Of a stretch of DNA of 7,675 nucleotides, positions 1 to 6,762 are shown piece by piece. The position numbers and the translations under genes were made by a program. Location of the stretch: positions 1 to 7,675 of the forward strand of contig CACYDY010000329.1 in assembly GCA_902773245.1 (NCBI GenBank). The letters are read 5' to 3'. This DNA is from an uncultured Ruminococcus sp. GTDB taxonomy: Bacteria; Bacillota; Clostridia; Oscillospirales; Acutalibacteraceae. The notes below the pieces were generated by a model that ran no database searches, was not told the origin of the DNA, and worked only from the letters and a program-made list of their open reading frames with translations. Numbering within the stretch: position 1 is the stretch's first letter; every line of letters starts with the position of its first letter.

Positions 1-71
1 GGTTGGGGGTATGGGTGACGTCAACAAATCTTAAATATAAATATAACTTTAGGTCGACAGGAACAAATCCT

Positions 72-306
72 TAAGTTGTGAACAGTGATTTATAATTTCA
101 ATAAATAAGGAACTGTTCAAAAATAAATTTTCATTTCTGCTTGTCTGATTCGCCCTGAACTGCGTAAAATTTTCTTGAAATACGCCCGAAGGAAGTGCCC
201 TTGGGGTACGTCAGTATTCCTGCGAAAATTTGCCTTGTTCAGAACAAATCATCCTGCGCATAAATTGAAAATTAATTTCTTCACAGTTCCTAAGTTGTGA
301 ACAGTG
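72..306. repeat. Region bounded by 16-bp direct repeats
   Basis: The 16-bp sequence TAAGTTGTGAACAGTG occurs exactly at 72-87 and again at 291-306. The foldback element lies between the copies, but it starts about 20 bp after the first copy while abutting the second. The repeats are therefore not a simple target-site duplication. The 9-mer GAACAAATC precedes both copies (61-69 and 242-250), and bases 1-25 weakly resemble the element's centre (TTGGGG...CGTCA). An older, partly deleted tandem copy of the right half may therefore lie at the window start. The direct repeat is certain; the tandem-copy reading is an inference. Confidence 0.7.
108..291. mobile_element. Foldback MITE-like element, about 184 bp
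   Basis: The ends are inverted: AGGAACTGT at 108-116 and ACAGTTCCT at 283-291 pair perfectly. The pairing continues imperfectly inward (AAATTTTCA on the left against TGAAAATT on the right, then CTGAAC near 155 against GTTCAG near 238, then GAAATAC near 177 against GTATTCC near 214). The apex is around 185-212. Most of the element could fold into one long interrupted stem, as expected of a non-autonomous element or structured intergenic repeat. It has no ORF. It lies about 100 bp upstream of the DnaD-domain gene, so it may bring local structure but leaves that gene's -10 and RBS intact. I do not recognise the family or the transposase that would move it. Confidence 0.65.
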
Positions 307-322
307 TTTTACTTCTGTAAAA
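307..322 (+). other. Small A/T-rich hairpin after the repeat
   Basis: TTTTAC (307-312) and GTAAAA (317-322) form a 6-bp stem around TTCT and are followed by TTTT. The shape is terminator-like, but the stem is weak and A/T-rich. It could end any transcript entering from the left; no upstream gene is visible to need it. Confidence 0.25.
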
Positions 323-346
323 TTTTCAGAAAAAAACGGTTAGCGG

Positions 347-375
347 TTTTAATTTTTTTTTGTTTATGGTATAAT
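347..375 (+). promoter_or_regulatory. Extended -10 promoter of the replication operon
   Basis: TATAAT at 370-375 is preceded by TGG at 367-369, an extended -10 (TGnTATAAT). The -35 position 17 bp upstream reads TTTTAA and is weak, which an extended -10 can offset. The predicted start is near 382, giving a leader of about 25 nt with AAAGGAAG at 393-400, 7 nt before the ATG at 408. Confidence 0.6.
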
Positions 376-407
376 ATTAACAACGATGCTATAAAGGAAG
401 TTTTTAA

Positions 408-1583
408 ATGAGCTACACAGTTAATCTTGGCTGTTGGGGAAGCATTTTTGCCGTTCCCACAGACGTTGTTGATAAATATTTAAAAATAGCAGGCTCGGCT
501 CAGCTGAAGGTTTTGCTGTTTATTCTCCGCCACAGCGGCGAGCAATTCGATCTTGAAACAATTTCACAGTATCTTAACATGGATCCGTTCGATGTCAAAG
601 ACTGCATTGAGTTCTGGTCATCGTTCGGCGTCATCGCCGTAAACAATAATGTTATCACCCCCGCCGAAGGCGTTCCGATATTATCACAAAAAAATATTCA
701 AAACCGCCCAAATGACACGACTTCCGAGTCCGTCAATCAGACCGAGAAGAAAAACGTCGGCATTTTCTCCCCTGCGCAAAACCACACACCGGCTGATAAC
801 GTCAGAATCGACGCGATGCCACCGATCCTTGACGCTAAAAACGATCCTGTCAAACCCAAGCAGTCCGAGCCGCTGCCTGTAAAAAAAGCAGAACAGGAAA
901 AAAGCTCCGACACAGTCATGGCTCGGCCGCTGCGTCCGGATCCGGTGTATGTAGCTAAAAGAATAAGCGAGGACAAGGAGATCGAATCGCTTCTCAATGA
1001 GGCTCAGTACATACTCGGCAGACCTGTTTCACCGAATGAAAACGCAGGTATGATCATGATGCACGACAACGACGGACTTCCCTGCGAGGTTATTTTGATG
1101 CTGCTGACCTACGGAACGTCAAATCAAAAAGGAATGCGTCAAATAGAAGCCATGGGCGCTGCCTGGGCAAAAGAGGGAATCCTTACTCTTGAACAGGCGG
1201 ACGAAAAGATCCGTGAGCTTGAACAAAGCAAAGAAGCCTACAGAAAAATACAATCCATTTTGGGTCTTGAATACAGAAAACCCAGCGCAAAGGAAGAGGA
1301 AAACTATACACGCTGGCTTAACGAATGGAAGTTTTCCGACGAAATGATCAAAGAAGCTTATGACATTTGCGTCAACGCAAAAGGGAAATACATTCCGAAT
1401 TATGTGAACACCATTCTGATGAGATGGAATCAAAACGGAATACGAACAGTTGAACAGGTTCGTGCGGAGCGTTCAAAAGCATACCAAAAGAATGCTTCCG
1501 GCAGCAATAACTCAAACGATAACGGAAGAAAGTCCTCATTTGACATTAACGACCTGAGCGGATTGAGTATGTTTAACGACTGA
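408..1583 (+). CDS. DnaD/DnaB-type replication initiation protein
   Basis: This 391-aa protein belongs to the Firmicutes DnaD/DnaB primosome family, which remodels origin DNA and helps bring the replicative helicase to oriC or restart sites. Residues 1-85 look like the N-terminal winged-helix domain (GCWGSIFAVPTDVVDKYL, then a helix-rich region). Residues 86-185 are a Pro/Ser/Lys-rich, probably disordered linker. Residues 190-270 and 275-355 look like two tandem DnaB_2 domains. The second contains YVNTILMRW (332-340), the YxxxIxxxW motif of this family; the first has the related QIEAMGAAW. The tail (360-391) is polar. B. subtilis DnaD has one such C-terminal domain and DnaB has two, so the layout is closer to DnaB although automatic annotation would say DnaD-domain protein. 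The start is supported by AAAGGAAG. The helicase-loader gene follows 29 bp downstream, evidently in the same operon. Confidence 0.88.
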   Translation: MSYTVNLGCWGSIFAVPTDVVDKYLKIAGSAQLKVLLFILRHSGEQFDLETISQYLNMDPFDVKDCIEFWSSFGVIAVNNNVITPAEGVPILSQKNIQNRPNDTTSESVNQTEKKNVGIFSPAQNHTPADNVRIDAMPPILDAKNDPVKPKQSEPLPVKKAEQEKSSDTVMARPLRPDPVYVAKRISEDKEIESLLNEAQYILGRPVSPNENAGMIMMHDNDGLPCEVILMLLTYGTSNQKGMRQIEAMGAAWAKEGILTLEQADEKIRELEQSKEAYRKIQSILGLEYRKPSAKEEENYTRWLNEWKFSDEMIKEAYDICVNAKGKYIPNYVNTILMRWNQNGIRTVEQVRAERSKAYQKNASGSNNSNDNGRKSSFDINDLSGLSMFND

Positions 1584-1600
1584 CAGCAGTTTGCCCGAAA

Positions 1601-1615
1601 GGAGGTTATTTTTTG
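1601..1615 (+). promoter_or_regulatory. RBS and TTG start of the helicase loader
   Basis: GGAGG at 1601-1605 lies 7 nt before TTG at 1613-1615. No ATG or GTG in this frame is as well placed, and the protein begins GYSREIYEKAGEVL, as expected for the N-terminus of these loaders. The start is therefore TTG, which may lower translation. Confidence 0.8.
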
Positions 1616-2605
1616 GGTTACAGCAGAGAAATCTATGAAAAAGCCGGAGAGGTTCTTTCCAAACGCAGACAAAAGGCTTTTTACGACGCCGAACACCGCA
1701 GGGACAAGATCTACAAAGAAATACCGAGAGTCCGTGAGATCGAACAGCTGCTGACGCACACCGGACTTGCCGCCGCAAAAGCGGTTATTTCGGGCAGCGA
1801 CACAAGAACAGAGCTGACACGGCTCAGAGATGAAAATCTGAAGCTTCAGGGAGAGTTGAAGGTTATTTTAAACAGCCGAGGATATCGCCCCGAGGATCTT
1901 GAAGAGCATTACAAATGTCCGATGTGCCGCGACAAGGGGTATAACGACGGAATAATGTGCGTATGTATGAAAAAGCTGCTGCGTGATATCGCATTCAGCG
2001 AGCTTAACTCGCTGTCGCCTTTGTCGCTTTCAAGCTTTGATTCGTTCAGCTTAAAATACTATTCGGATTCTCCCGATAAAAACGGGAACGTTCCAAGAAC
2101 CCGTCTTGAAAAAATTTTTAACTTTTGTCAGGATTATGCCGAGAATTTTAACGGCTTAAACAAGTCTATTCTTATGGAGGGTGGAACGGGTCTTGGCAAA
2201 ACACACCTATCTCTTGCCATTGCCCGCCGTGTTATCGAAAAAGGCTTCGGAGTTATCTATTGTTCCGCGCCGAATATCCTTTCCGTTCTCGAAAAGGAGC
2301 ATTTTTCCAGGGACAGCGACCGCCCTACGCTAAGACATCTTGAACAGTGTGATCTTTTGATACTTGACGATTTGGGGACAGAGTTTTCCACTCATTTCAC
2401 TACAACAAGCATATATAACTTGATCAACACAAGAATGTCAAGAGAAAAACCAACTATTGTAAACACAAATCTTTCTCTTTATGAATTAAAAAAGAACTAC
2501 ACCGAGCGATTGGTTTCACGTATGATAGGCGAACACATTTATCTTGAATTTATCGGTGAAGATGTGAGAATTGTAAAAAGAAAAGAAAACAGCAGCCGTT
2601 TTTGA
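1613..2605 (+). CDS. DnaI/DnaC-type AAA+ helicase loader
   Basis: This 330-aa cytoplasmic ATPase probably loads the replicative DnaB/DnaC-type helicase onto DNA. The N-terminal part (1-100) is charged and helical, with a likely coiled coil at about 64-88. A cysteine cluster follows: C102, C105, C116 and C118 (CPMC and CVC), probably binding zinc as in the N-terminal domain of B. subtilis DnaI. The AAA+ domain spans about 160-325. Walker A is GGTGLGKTH (190-198, K196 and T197). Walker B is LLILDD (248-253). NTN at 284-286 is a sensor-1 candidate, and ERLVSRM (298-304) supplies arginine-finger candidates. The nearest other family is IstB, the transposition helper ATPase; the zinc cluster, the DnaD/DnaB-type neighbour and the absence of a transposase argue for the loader. 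It is last in its operon, with a terminator 6 bp after the stop. Confidence 0.88.
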   Translation: MGYSREIYEKAGEVLSKRRQKAFYDAEHRRDKIYKEIPRVREIEQLLTHTGLAAAKAVISGSDTRTELTRLRDENLKLQGELKVILNSRGYRPEDLEEHYKCPMCRDKGYNDGIMCVCMKKLLRDIAFSELNSLSPLSLSSFDSFSLKYYSDSPDKNGNVPRTRLEKIFNFCQDYAENFNGLNKSILMEGGTGLGKTHLSLAIARRVIEKGFGVIYCSAPNILSVLEKEHFSRDSDRPTLRHLEQCDLLILDDLGTEFSTHFTTTSIYNLINTRMSREKPTIVNTNLSLYELKKNYTERLVSRMIGEHIYLEFIGEDVRIVKRKENSSRF

Positions 2606-2610
2606 AAATG

Positions 2611-2646
2611 ATACTCTCTGCGAATGATCGGAGAGTATTATTTTTT
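2611..2646 (+). terminator. Intrinsic terminator of the replication operon
   Basis: ATACTCTC (2611-2618) pairs perfectly with GAGAGTAT (2631-2638) across a 12-nt loop, followed by TATTTTTT. It sits directly after the loader stop codon and ends the two-gene operon. Confidence 0.88.
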
Positions 2647-2712
2647 CGTGTGAAAACGGCTTGATAACACTTTGGTAACAATTGCGTAATAAAAAGTTTT
2701 CTATCTGACTTG

Positions 2713-2741
2713 TTGACATTTCTTTTGATGAATTTTATAAT
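2713..2741 (+). promoter_or_regulatory. Consensus SigA promoter of the yhgE operon
   Basis: TTGACA at 2713-2718 and TATAAT at 2736-2741 are separated by exactly 17 bp, a perfect vegetative promoter. The predicted start is near 2748, giving a leader of about 100 nt. Downstream are small inverted repeats that could be operators or leader hairpins: GTCAG/CTGAC (2783-2787 and 2794-2798) and CGGT/ACCG (2820-2823 and 2828-2831), the latter 4 nt before the RBS. Confidence 0.85.
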
Positions 2742-2848
2742 TTTATAGCACGGAAAGATGATTTTTGTGTAATTGTTCCACAGTCAGCAATATCTGACCA
2801 CCATACTGTATTCATAAATCGGTGATAACCGCTCAAAGGAGGGAGCAT

Positions 2849-3334
2849 ATGAAGAATCGTAAAAAAAATAACATAAAAAAACCGAAGGCTGCCCGACACC
2901 CCAACAATTCCGGAAAAGAACCTTTGCACGAAGAAAACGCCGCTTTCGACAACGAGCTTTCGGAAGATGACATGATCGCCGAGGACGCTGTTTTGTCTGA
3001 GTATGAAAATATTCCCGGACTGATAAAAAATCCAAAAAGCCGTCAGGATCATGAACACAATGCATATCTTAGGCTCTTGCATGAATATAACAACTTTCGG
3101 CGAAAAAGAAACAATTGCAGAAAGGTTGGCATGCTTGTTATCATACTGCTTGCGGTTCTGTTTTTGATAATGATGTTCAGTCTTGACAGCAAGGTCTTGT
3201 TTTTGACTCTTTGGGTAATATCCATATTTGTCAGTGTTTTTGTTATCATTCGAATTGACTACAGGTGCTACAAGTATGCGGCTATTCTCGGGATCAATGA
3301 CAATGAAGAAGAATTGGAGATGACAGATAAATGA
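2849..3334 (+). CDS. Unrecognised 161-aa two-helix membrane protein
   Basis: I do not recognise this protein. It has a strongly basic N-terminus (KNRKKNNIKKPK), an acidic, probably disordered stretch at 28-55, and a charged region with RLLHEYNNFRRKRN (75-88). Two hydrophobic helices follow at about 93-110 and 115-135, separated by a short SLDSK turn, then a short polar, acidic tail. The likely topology is both termini in the cytoplasm with a small hairpin in the membrane. ATG at 2849 is chosen over an in-frame GTG at 2822 because AAAGGAGGG (2836-2843) lies 5 nt before it and nothing comparable precedes the GTG. Its TGA overlaps the next ATG by 4 bases (ATGA at 3331-3334), so it is translationally coupled to the YhgE/Pip gene. 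A partner or accessory role for that protein is an inference from position only. Confidence 0.8.
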   Translation: MKNRKKNNIKKPKAARHPNNSGKEPLHEENAAFDNELSEDDMIAEDAVLSEYENIPGLIKNPKSRQDHEHNAYLRLLHEYNNFRRKRNNCRKVGMLVIILLAVLFLIMMFSLDSKVLFLTLWVISIFVSVFVIIRIDYRCYKYAAILGINDNEEELEMTDK

Positions 3335-5499
3335 AAAATGTTTGCGCAATTTTTAAAAACGACGTTTCAAAGCTCGCAACAAATCTCGTTGCGTTCGTCG
3401 TTGCCATAGGGATCTGCATTCTGCCTGCGTTGTATGCGTGGTTTAATATTGCTTCAAACTGGGATCCGTATTCGAACACAGGCAGCATCAAGGTTGCGGT
3501 TGTGAATCTTGACAAAGGCTCAAACATTGAAAAAGTAAATATCAATATCGGTGATCAGGTGGTTGAAAACCTAAAATCAAACACTCAGATGGGCTGGCAG
3601 TTTGTGAACAAAACAGAAGCCGAAGAAGGTGTTAAAACCGGCAAATACTACGCAAGCGTTACTATCCCCGAAGATTTCAGCGAAAATCTCACGAGTCTTC
3701 TTTCAGGAAGCTTAAAACGTCCCCAGATCACTTATACCCTCAACGAAAAACTAAACGCAATTGCGCCGAAAATTACCGACAAAGGCGCCGAAGCAATAAA
3801 AAATGAAGTAAACTCAAGCTATGTTGACACAGTAACAAAGATGATCGCCGAAACTATCGCAGTAACGACCGAAACCGCAGATGATAAGTATTCCGAAATC
3901 AAAGATAATCTCAAAGATTCGGTGGATAATATTATTGATGACATCGACGCCGTTAACAGCTCAATAGACTTGGTTGTCACAACCATCGACGCTTCAAACA
4001 CTTTGCTTGACGACGCAAAGGACGGACTTCCGAATGTTGATCAGCTGCTGATCAGCGCCGGTACGGTCAGCTCCGACACAAAAGACACCATCAGCGGAGC
4101 TTCGTCAGCCGCCGCTCAGATTTCTCAAAGCGCAGACAACGTAATTTTTGCAATAGACAATCTCTATGATGACGTAAGTCCCGACATTGACGAGGCATTT
4201 GATTTGTTGGACAGCGACGCTTCCGCCGCCGCCGAAAAATTAACCTCCGTTACAAAGGTCAACAGCAAGATAATTTCAATGGAGAGCAATCTTGCGGCAT
4301 TCTTCACGACTGTTCAGGATAAGCTTGGGATCGATAATTCTGCAATAATACAAAAATTAAGCAACAATATCGACAAGCAGAATAATATTATCAACAAAAT
4401 AAACGATATTACCGATACTATCAAAAAGACAGGAAAAGCGCCCTCAAACGCAAAAACCGAGCTTGACCGCCTGCTTGGAGAAGCCGACAAAGAATTGGTG
4501 AGCATTTCAACGGAATTTTCAAAGAATACGAAGCCTGCCGTTGACAAGGCAGTAGGCGATGTTTTCGACGGACTCGATACAATAACCGACTCCTTGAATC
4601 ATGCCGACGGAAGTATTCCCGACATCGACTCGGCTCTTGACAGCGGAAAGGAATCTTTGACTGCGCTCAAAACGTCGCTTCAAAGCATAAAAAAGACTTT
4701 GAACAATGTGAAAAACAGATTCGAAAAAATTTCCGAAAAAATTGATACTCTTAACGACCAAAGCTCACTTGTAGGATTTATCGAATCGCTCTCGTTCGCC
4801 CCGGACGAACTTGGTGAATTTATGAGCTCGCCCGTGAAGCTGCAGACTGTCAAGGTGTACCCTGTTGAAAATTACGGTTCGGCAATGGCGCCGTTTTATT
4901 CCGTGCTTGCAATTTGGGTTGGCTCAATTGTACTTGTTGCCGTTCTCAAAACGGAGATAGGCCCCAAAGACATGAAAAAACTCGGAAACAATTTTCGCCC
5001 CGTCGAAATATATTTCGGACGCTATCAAATATTTTTCTTTGCGTCCGTTCTTCAAGGGTTGATAATAGGTTTGGGCGACCTGTTCTTCCTGAGAATACAA
5101 TGCAAAGTTCCTCTGCTCTTTATGCTAACGGTAATTTTCACTTCGTTTGTATTTTCAATTTTTGTATACTCCCTGACAATAACATTCAGTGTTATCGGAA
5201 AGGCAATGGCTGTAATAATTCTGGTTTTGCAGGTTGCCGGTTCGGGCGGAACTTATCCGCCGGAGCTTCTGCCTGAGTTTTTCCAAAAGCTTCTCCCCTA
5301 TCTGCCGTTCAAATATGCGGTCAACGCAGTGCGTGAAACGATCGCCGGAGTGTATGAAAGAGCTTATGTTACCGATATGCTGATGCTGTCGATCTATGTT
5401 TTGATAGCTCTTTTTGTAGGAATACTCCTGAGAAAACCGTTTTTGAAAATTATGAATTATTTCAATCATCGCCTTGAATCAACAGAACTGATCGCCTGA
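3331..5499 (+). CDS. yhgE: YhgE/Pip family membrane protein
   Basis: This 722-aa protein has the full YhgE/Pip layout. A cytoplasmic N-terminal stub leads into one membrane helix (about 17-39) and the conserved stretch PALYAWFNIASNWDPY (32-47), then GSIKVAVVNLDKG. A long extracytoplasmic segment (about 45-515) is rich in Asp, Ser, Asn and Ala with heptad-like spacing from about 185 to 480, probably an extended coiled-coil stalk. Five membrane helices follow at about 521-539, 566-588, 594-616, 620-638 and 683-700. The family signature GSGGTYPPELLP (637-648) and PYLPFKYAVNAVRE (656-669) is present; this half resembles ABC-2-type permeases. Family members include the Lactococcus phage infection protein Pip (a phage receptor) and relatives of the type VII secretion protein EsaA. 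The substrate is unknown, and no ATPase or secretion partner is nearby. GGAGA at 3316-3320 supports the start. No clear terminator follows directly. Confidence 0.88.
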   Translation: MKNVCAIFKNDVSKLATNLVAFVVAIGICILPALYAWFNIASNWDPYSNTGSIKVAVVNLDKGSNIEKVNINIGDQVVENLKSNTQMGWQFVNKTEAEEGVKTGKYYASVTIPEDFSENLTSLLSGSLKRPQITYTLNEKLNAIAPKITDKGAEAIKNEVNSSYVDTVTKMIAETIAVTTETADDKYSEIKDNLKDSVDNIIDDIDAVNSSIDLVVTTIDASNTLLDDAKDGLPNVDQLLISAGTVSSDTKDTISGASSAAAQISQSADNVIFAIDNLYDDVSPDIDEAFDLLDSDASAAAEKLTSVTKVNSKIISMESNLAAFFTTVQDKLGIDNSAIIQKLSNNIDKQNNIINKINDITDTIKKTGKAPSNAKTELDRLLGEADKELVSISTEFSKNTKPAVDKAVGDVFDGLDTITDSLNHADGSIPDIDSALDSGKESLTALKTSLQSIKKTLNNVKNRFEKISEKIDTLNDQSSLVGFIESLSFAPDELGEFMSSPVKLQTVKVYPVENYGSAMAPFYSVLAIWVGSIVLVAVLKTEIGPKDMKKLGNNFRPVEIYFGRYQIFFFASVLQGLIIGLGDLFFLRIQCKVPLLFMLTVIFTSFVFSIFVYSLTITFSVIGKAMAVIILVLQVAGSGGTYPPELLPEFFQKLLPYLPFKYAVNAVRETIAGVYERAYVTDMLMLSIYVLIALFVGILLRKPFLKIMNYFNHRLESTELIA

Positions 5500-5557
5500 T
5501 CGGCTCGGAAACGATAACGATTTGTTAATTTTCTATTACAAAAAATCTGTCGAATCG

Positions 5558-5586
5558 TTGACAATCAAAGAGAATTATAGTATAAT
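5558..5586 (+). promoter_or_regulatory. Consensus SigA promoter upstream of birA
   Basis: TTGACA at 5558-5563 and TATAAT at 5581-5586 have exactly 17 bp between them. The predicted start is near 5592, about 160 nt before the birA start codon and only about 32 nt before a terminator stem. This should be one of the two strongest promoters in the window. Confidence 0.88.
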
Positions 5587-5591
5587 ATTAC

Positions 5592-5655
5592 ACAGTTTGA
5601 GGGTAGTTATAATTACTACTGAGCAGGACAACAATTGCTGCGTTGTCCTGTTTTT
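5592..5655 (+). ncRNA. Putative short terminated RNA or birA leader
   Basis: A perfect promoter is followed about 60 nt later by a strong terminator, so most transcripts should be roughly 60-65 nt long. The RNA would have a 5-bp hairpin GTAGT/ACTAC (5603-5607 and 5615-5619) with a 7-nt loop, a 4-nt linker, then the terminator stem. It encodes no plausible peptide with an RBS. The two hairpins do not overlap, so I see no obvious antiterminator. It may be a small RNA, an attenuated leader of birA, or an accidental pairing of promoter and terminator. I do not recognise a known RNA family. Confidence 0.45.
5624..5655 (+). terminator. Intrinsic terminator between yhgE and birA
   Basis: CAGGACAAC (5624-5632) pairs perfectly with GTTGTCCTG (5642-5650) across a 9-nt loop, followed at once by TTTTTATTT. 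It points along the + strand. It would stop the short transcript from 5592 and is also the only good terminator for the YhgE operon, whose stop is at 5499. Confidence 0.85.
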
Positions 5656-5669
5656 ATTTCCAATTCGTT

Positions 5670-5698
5670 TTCACAGAATAAATCGTCATTACGATAAA
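5670..5698 (+). promoter_or_regulatory. Candidate second promoter for birA
   Basis: TTCACA (5670-5675) and GATAAA (5693-5698) are 17 bp apart. They match the consensus at five of six and four of six positions. The pair lies after the terminator and about 55 nt before the birA start, so it could drive birA independently of the strong upstream promoter. Confidence 0.4.
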
Positions 5699-5752
5699 CT
5701 AAAAAAAGCGATGAAATGCAATTACACGGAGTCGGACAAAAAGGAGTCTAAT

Positions 5753-6715
5753 ATGGTACTAAAAGATAAAATATTAGAAGAACTTATACAAAATTCAGAC
5801 ACATATATTTCAGGTCAGATACTTGCAGAAAAATTCGGAGTTTCAAGAAACGCTGTTTGGAAATCTATTAAGCAAATCAAAGAAGAAGGCTGCAAAATTC
5901 ACTCGATAAACAACAAAGGATACAGACTTATCTCGTGCAATGAGTCTTTATCGGTCGACAGAATTTCCACACATATGTCTGAGCTTTCAAGGACGCTTGA
6001 TTTGTCTGTTATTCCAAGTATTGATTCCACGAACAACGAAGCAAAAAGAATGATCGCCAACGGCTACCGGGGAAACGCCCTTATTGTAGCCAATGAACAA
6101 ACGAACGGCAGAGGCAGACGAGGAAGAAGCTTTTATTCTCCGAAAAACACAGGTATTTATATGTCGTTTGTTTTCAGCACCGACGCAAAATTTTCAAAAG
6201 CCGTTTCGCTGACTACCATTTCGGCTGTTGCAGTTGTCAAGGCAATCGAAAGCATTACAAATCTTAAACCTATGATAAAATGGGTAAACGACGTCTATCT
6301 CGGCGGAAAAAAGATATGCGGTATTCTGACCGAAGCTGTTACCGACGTAGAAACAGGCTTGGTTCAAAGCATTGTTATCGGTATCGGAATAAACATCTCG
6401 ACAGAGCATTTTCCCGATGATATTTCTCAAACTGCCTCATCTATCAATATCAACGGTCTTTCACGAAATAAGCTTACTGCCGCAATTTCAAACGAGCTGA
6501 TGGAAATATGTTCCGATCTTAACAACAAGGCTTATATCAGAACATACAAAGAGCATTCTTTACTGATCGGAAAATCCATAGATTTTTACAAAAACAACGT
6601 AAAATACAATGCGACCGCCGTTGATATAGACAACGAAGGCGGTTTGGTAGTAAAGCTTCCCAACGGAAAGACCGAGATCTTAAACAGCGGTGAAATTACG
6701 GTTCGTCTGGCTTAA
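5753..6715 (+). CDS. birA: Biotin-protein ligase / biotin repressor BirA
   Basis: This 320-aa protein activates biotin to biotinyl-5'-AMP and transfers it to a lysine of biotin-carrier proteins such as acetyl-CoA carboxylase. The N-terminal winged-helix domain (about 1-62), with GVSRNAVWKSIKQI (29-42), marks the bifunctional class II type that can also repress biotin genes. The catalytic domain has DSTNNEAKR (91-99), the nucleotide-binding loop GRGRRGRSF (119-127), KWVNDVYLGGKK (176-187) with the conserved Lys at 176, and GIGINI (210-215). A C-terminal SH3-like domain spans about 270-320. Length is normal for the class. The start is ATG at 5753, with AAGGAG at 5741-5746; the frame stays open upstream to 5522 but that part has no RBS, does not look like a BirA extension and covers the promoter and terminator. 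No biotin synthesis or transport gene is in the window, and I find no clear BirA operator. Confidence 0.95.
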   Translation: MVLKDKILEELIQNSDTYISGQILAEKFGVSRNAVWKSIKQIKEEGCKIHSINNKGYRLISCNESLSVDRISTHMSELSRTLDLSVIPSIDSTNNEAKRMIANGYRGNALIVANEQTNGRGRRGRSFYSPKNTGIYMSFVFSTDAKFSKAVSLTTISAVAVVKAIESITNLKPMIKWVNDVYLGGKKICGILTEAVTDVETGLVQSIVIGIGINISTEHFPDDISQTASSININGLSRNKLTAAISNELMEICSDLNNKAYIRTYKEHSLLIGKSIDFYKNNVKYNATAVDIDNEGGLVVKLPNGKTEILNSGEITVRLA

Positions 6716-6762
6716 TACTGAATTTCAATAAAACGCTTCTGAGATTTAAATTTAGAAATTAG

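Noticed and set aside
71..96. Promoter formed by TTGTGA (76-81) and TATAAT (91-96)
   Set aside because: The spacing is only 9 bp, too short for a SigA promoter.
1..407. CRISPR array or tandem repeat array
   Set aside because: Only two copies of the 16-bp repeat are present, with no regular spacers and no cas genes.
1613..2605. IstB-type transposition helper
   Set aside because: There is no IstA-like transposase nearby, and the zinc cluster and the DnaD/DnaB-type neighbour fit a helicase loader.
2735..3349. 204-codon minus-strand frame opposite the 161-aa gene
   Set aside because: It is antisense to a gene with a strong RBS, consensus promoter and coupling to yhgE; its product shows no family features.
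4914..5276. 120-codon + strand frame inside yhgE
   Set aside because: It is an out-of-frame shadow of the conserved membrane helices of YhgE, rich in Cys, Arg and Ser without domain features.
5488..5503. Hairpin over the yhgE stop codon as its terminator
   Set aside because: CTGATC/GATCGG is a short stem with a G-T pair and no T tract; the terminator at 5624-5655 is a far better candidate.
5522..5541. Possible BirA operator (TTGTTAAT...ATTACAA)
   Set aside because: The spacer is about 5 bp, while BirA half-sites are usually separated by about 14-15 bp; in A/T-rich DNA such a pairing is likely by chance.
5522..5752. N-terminal extension of BirA using the open frame from TTG 5522
   Set aside because: It has no RBS, it overlaps a perfect promoter and terminator, its residues are not BirA-like, and ATG 5753 has a good RBS and gives a normal-length BirA.
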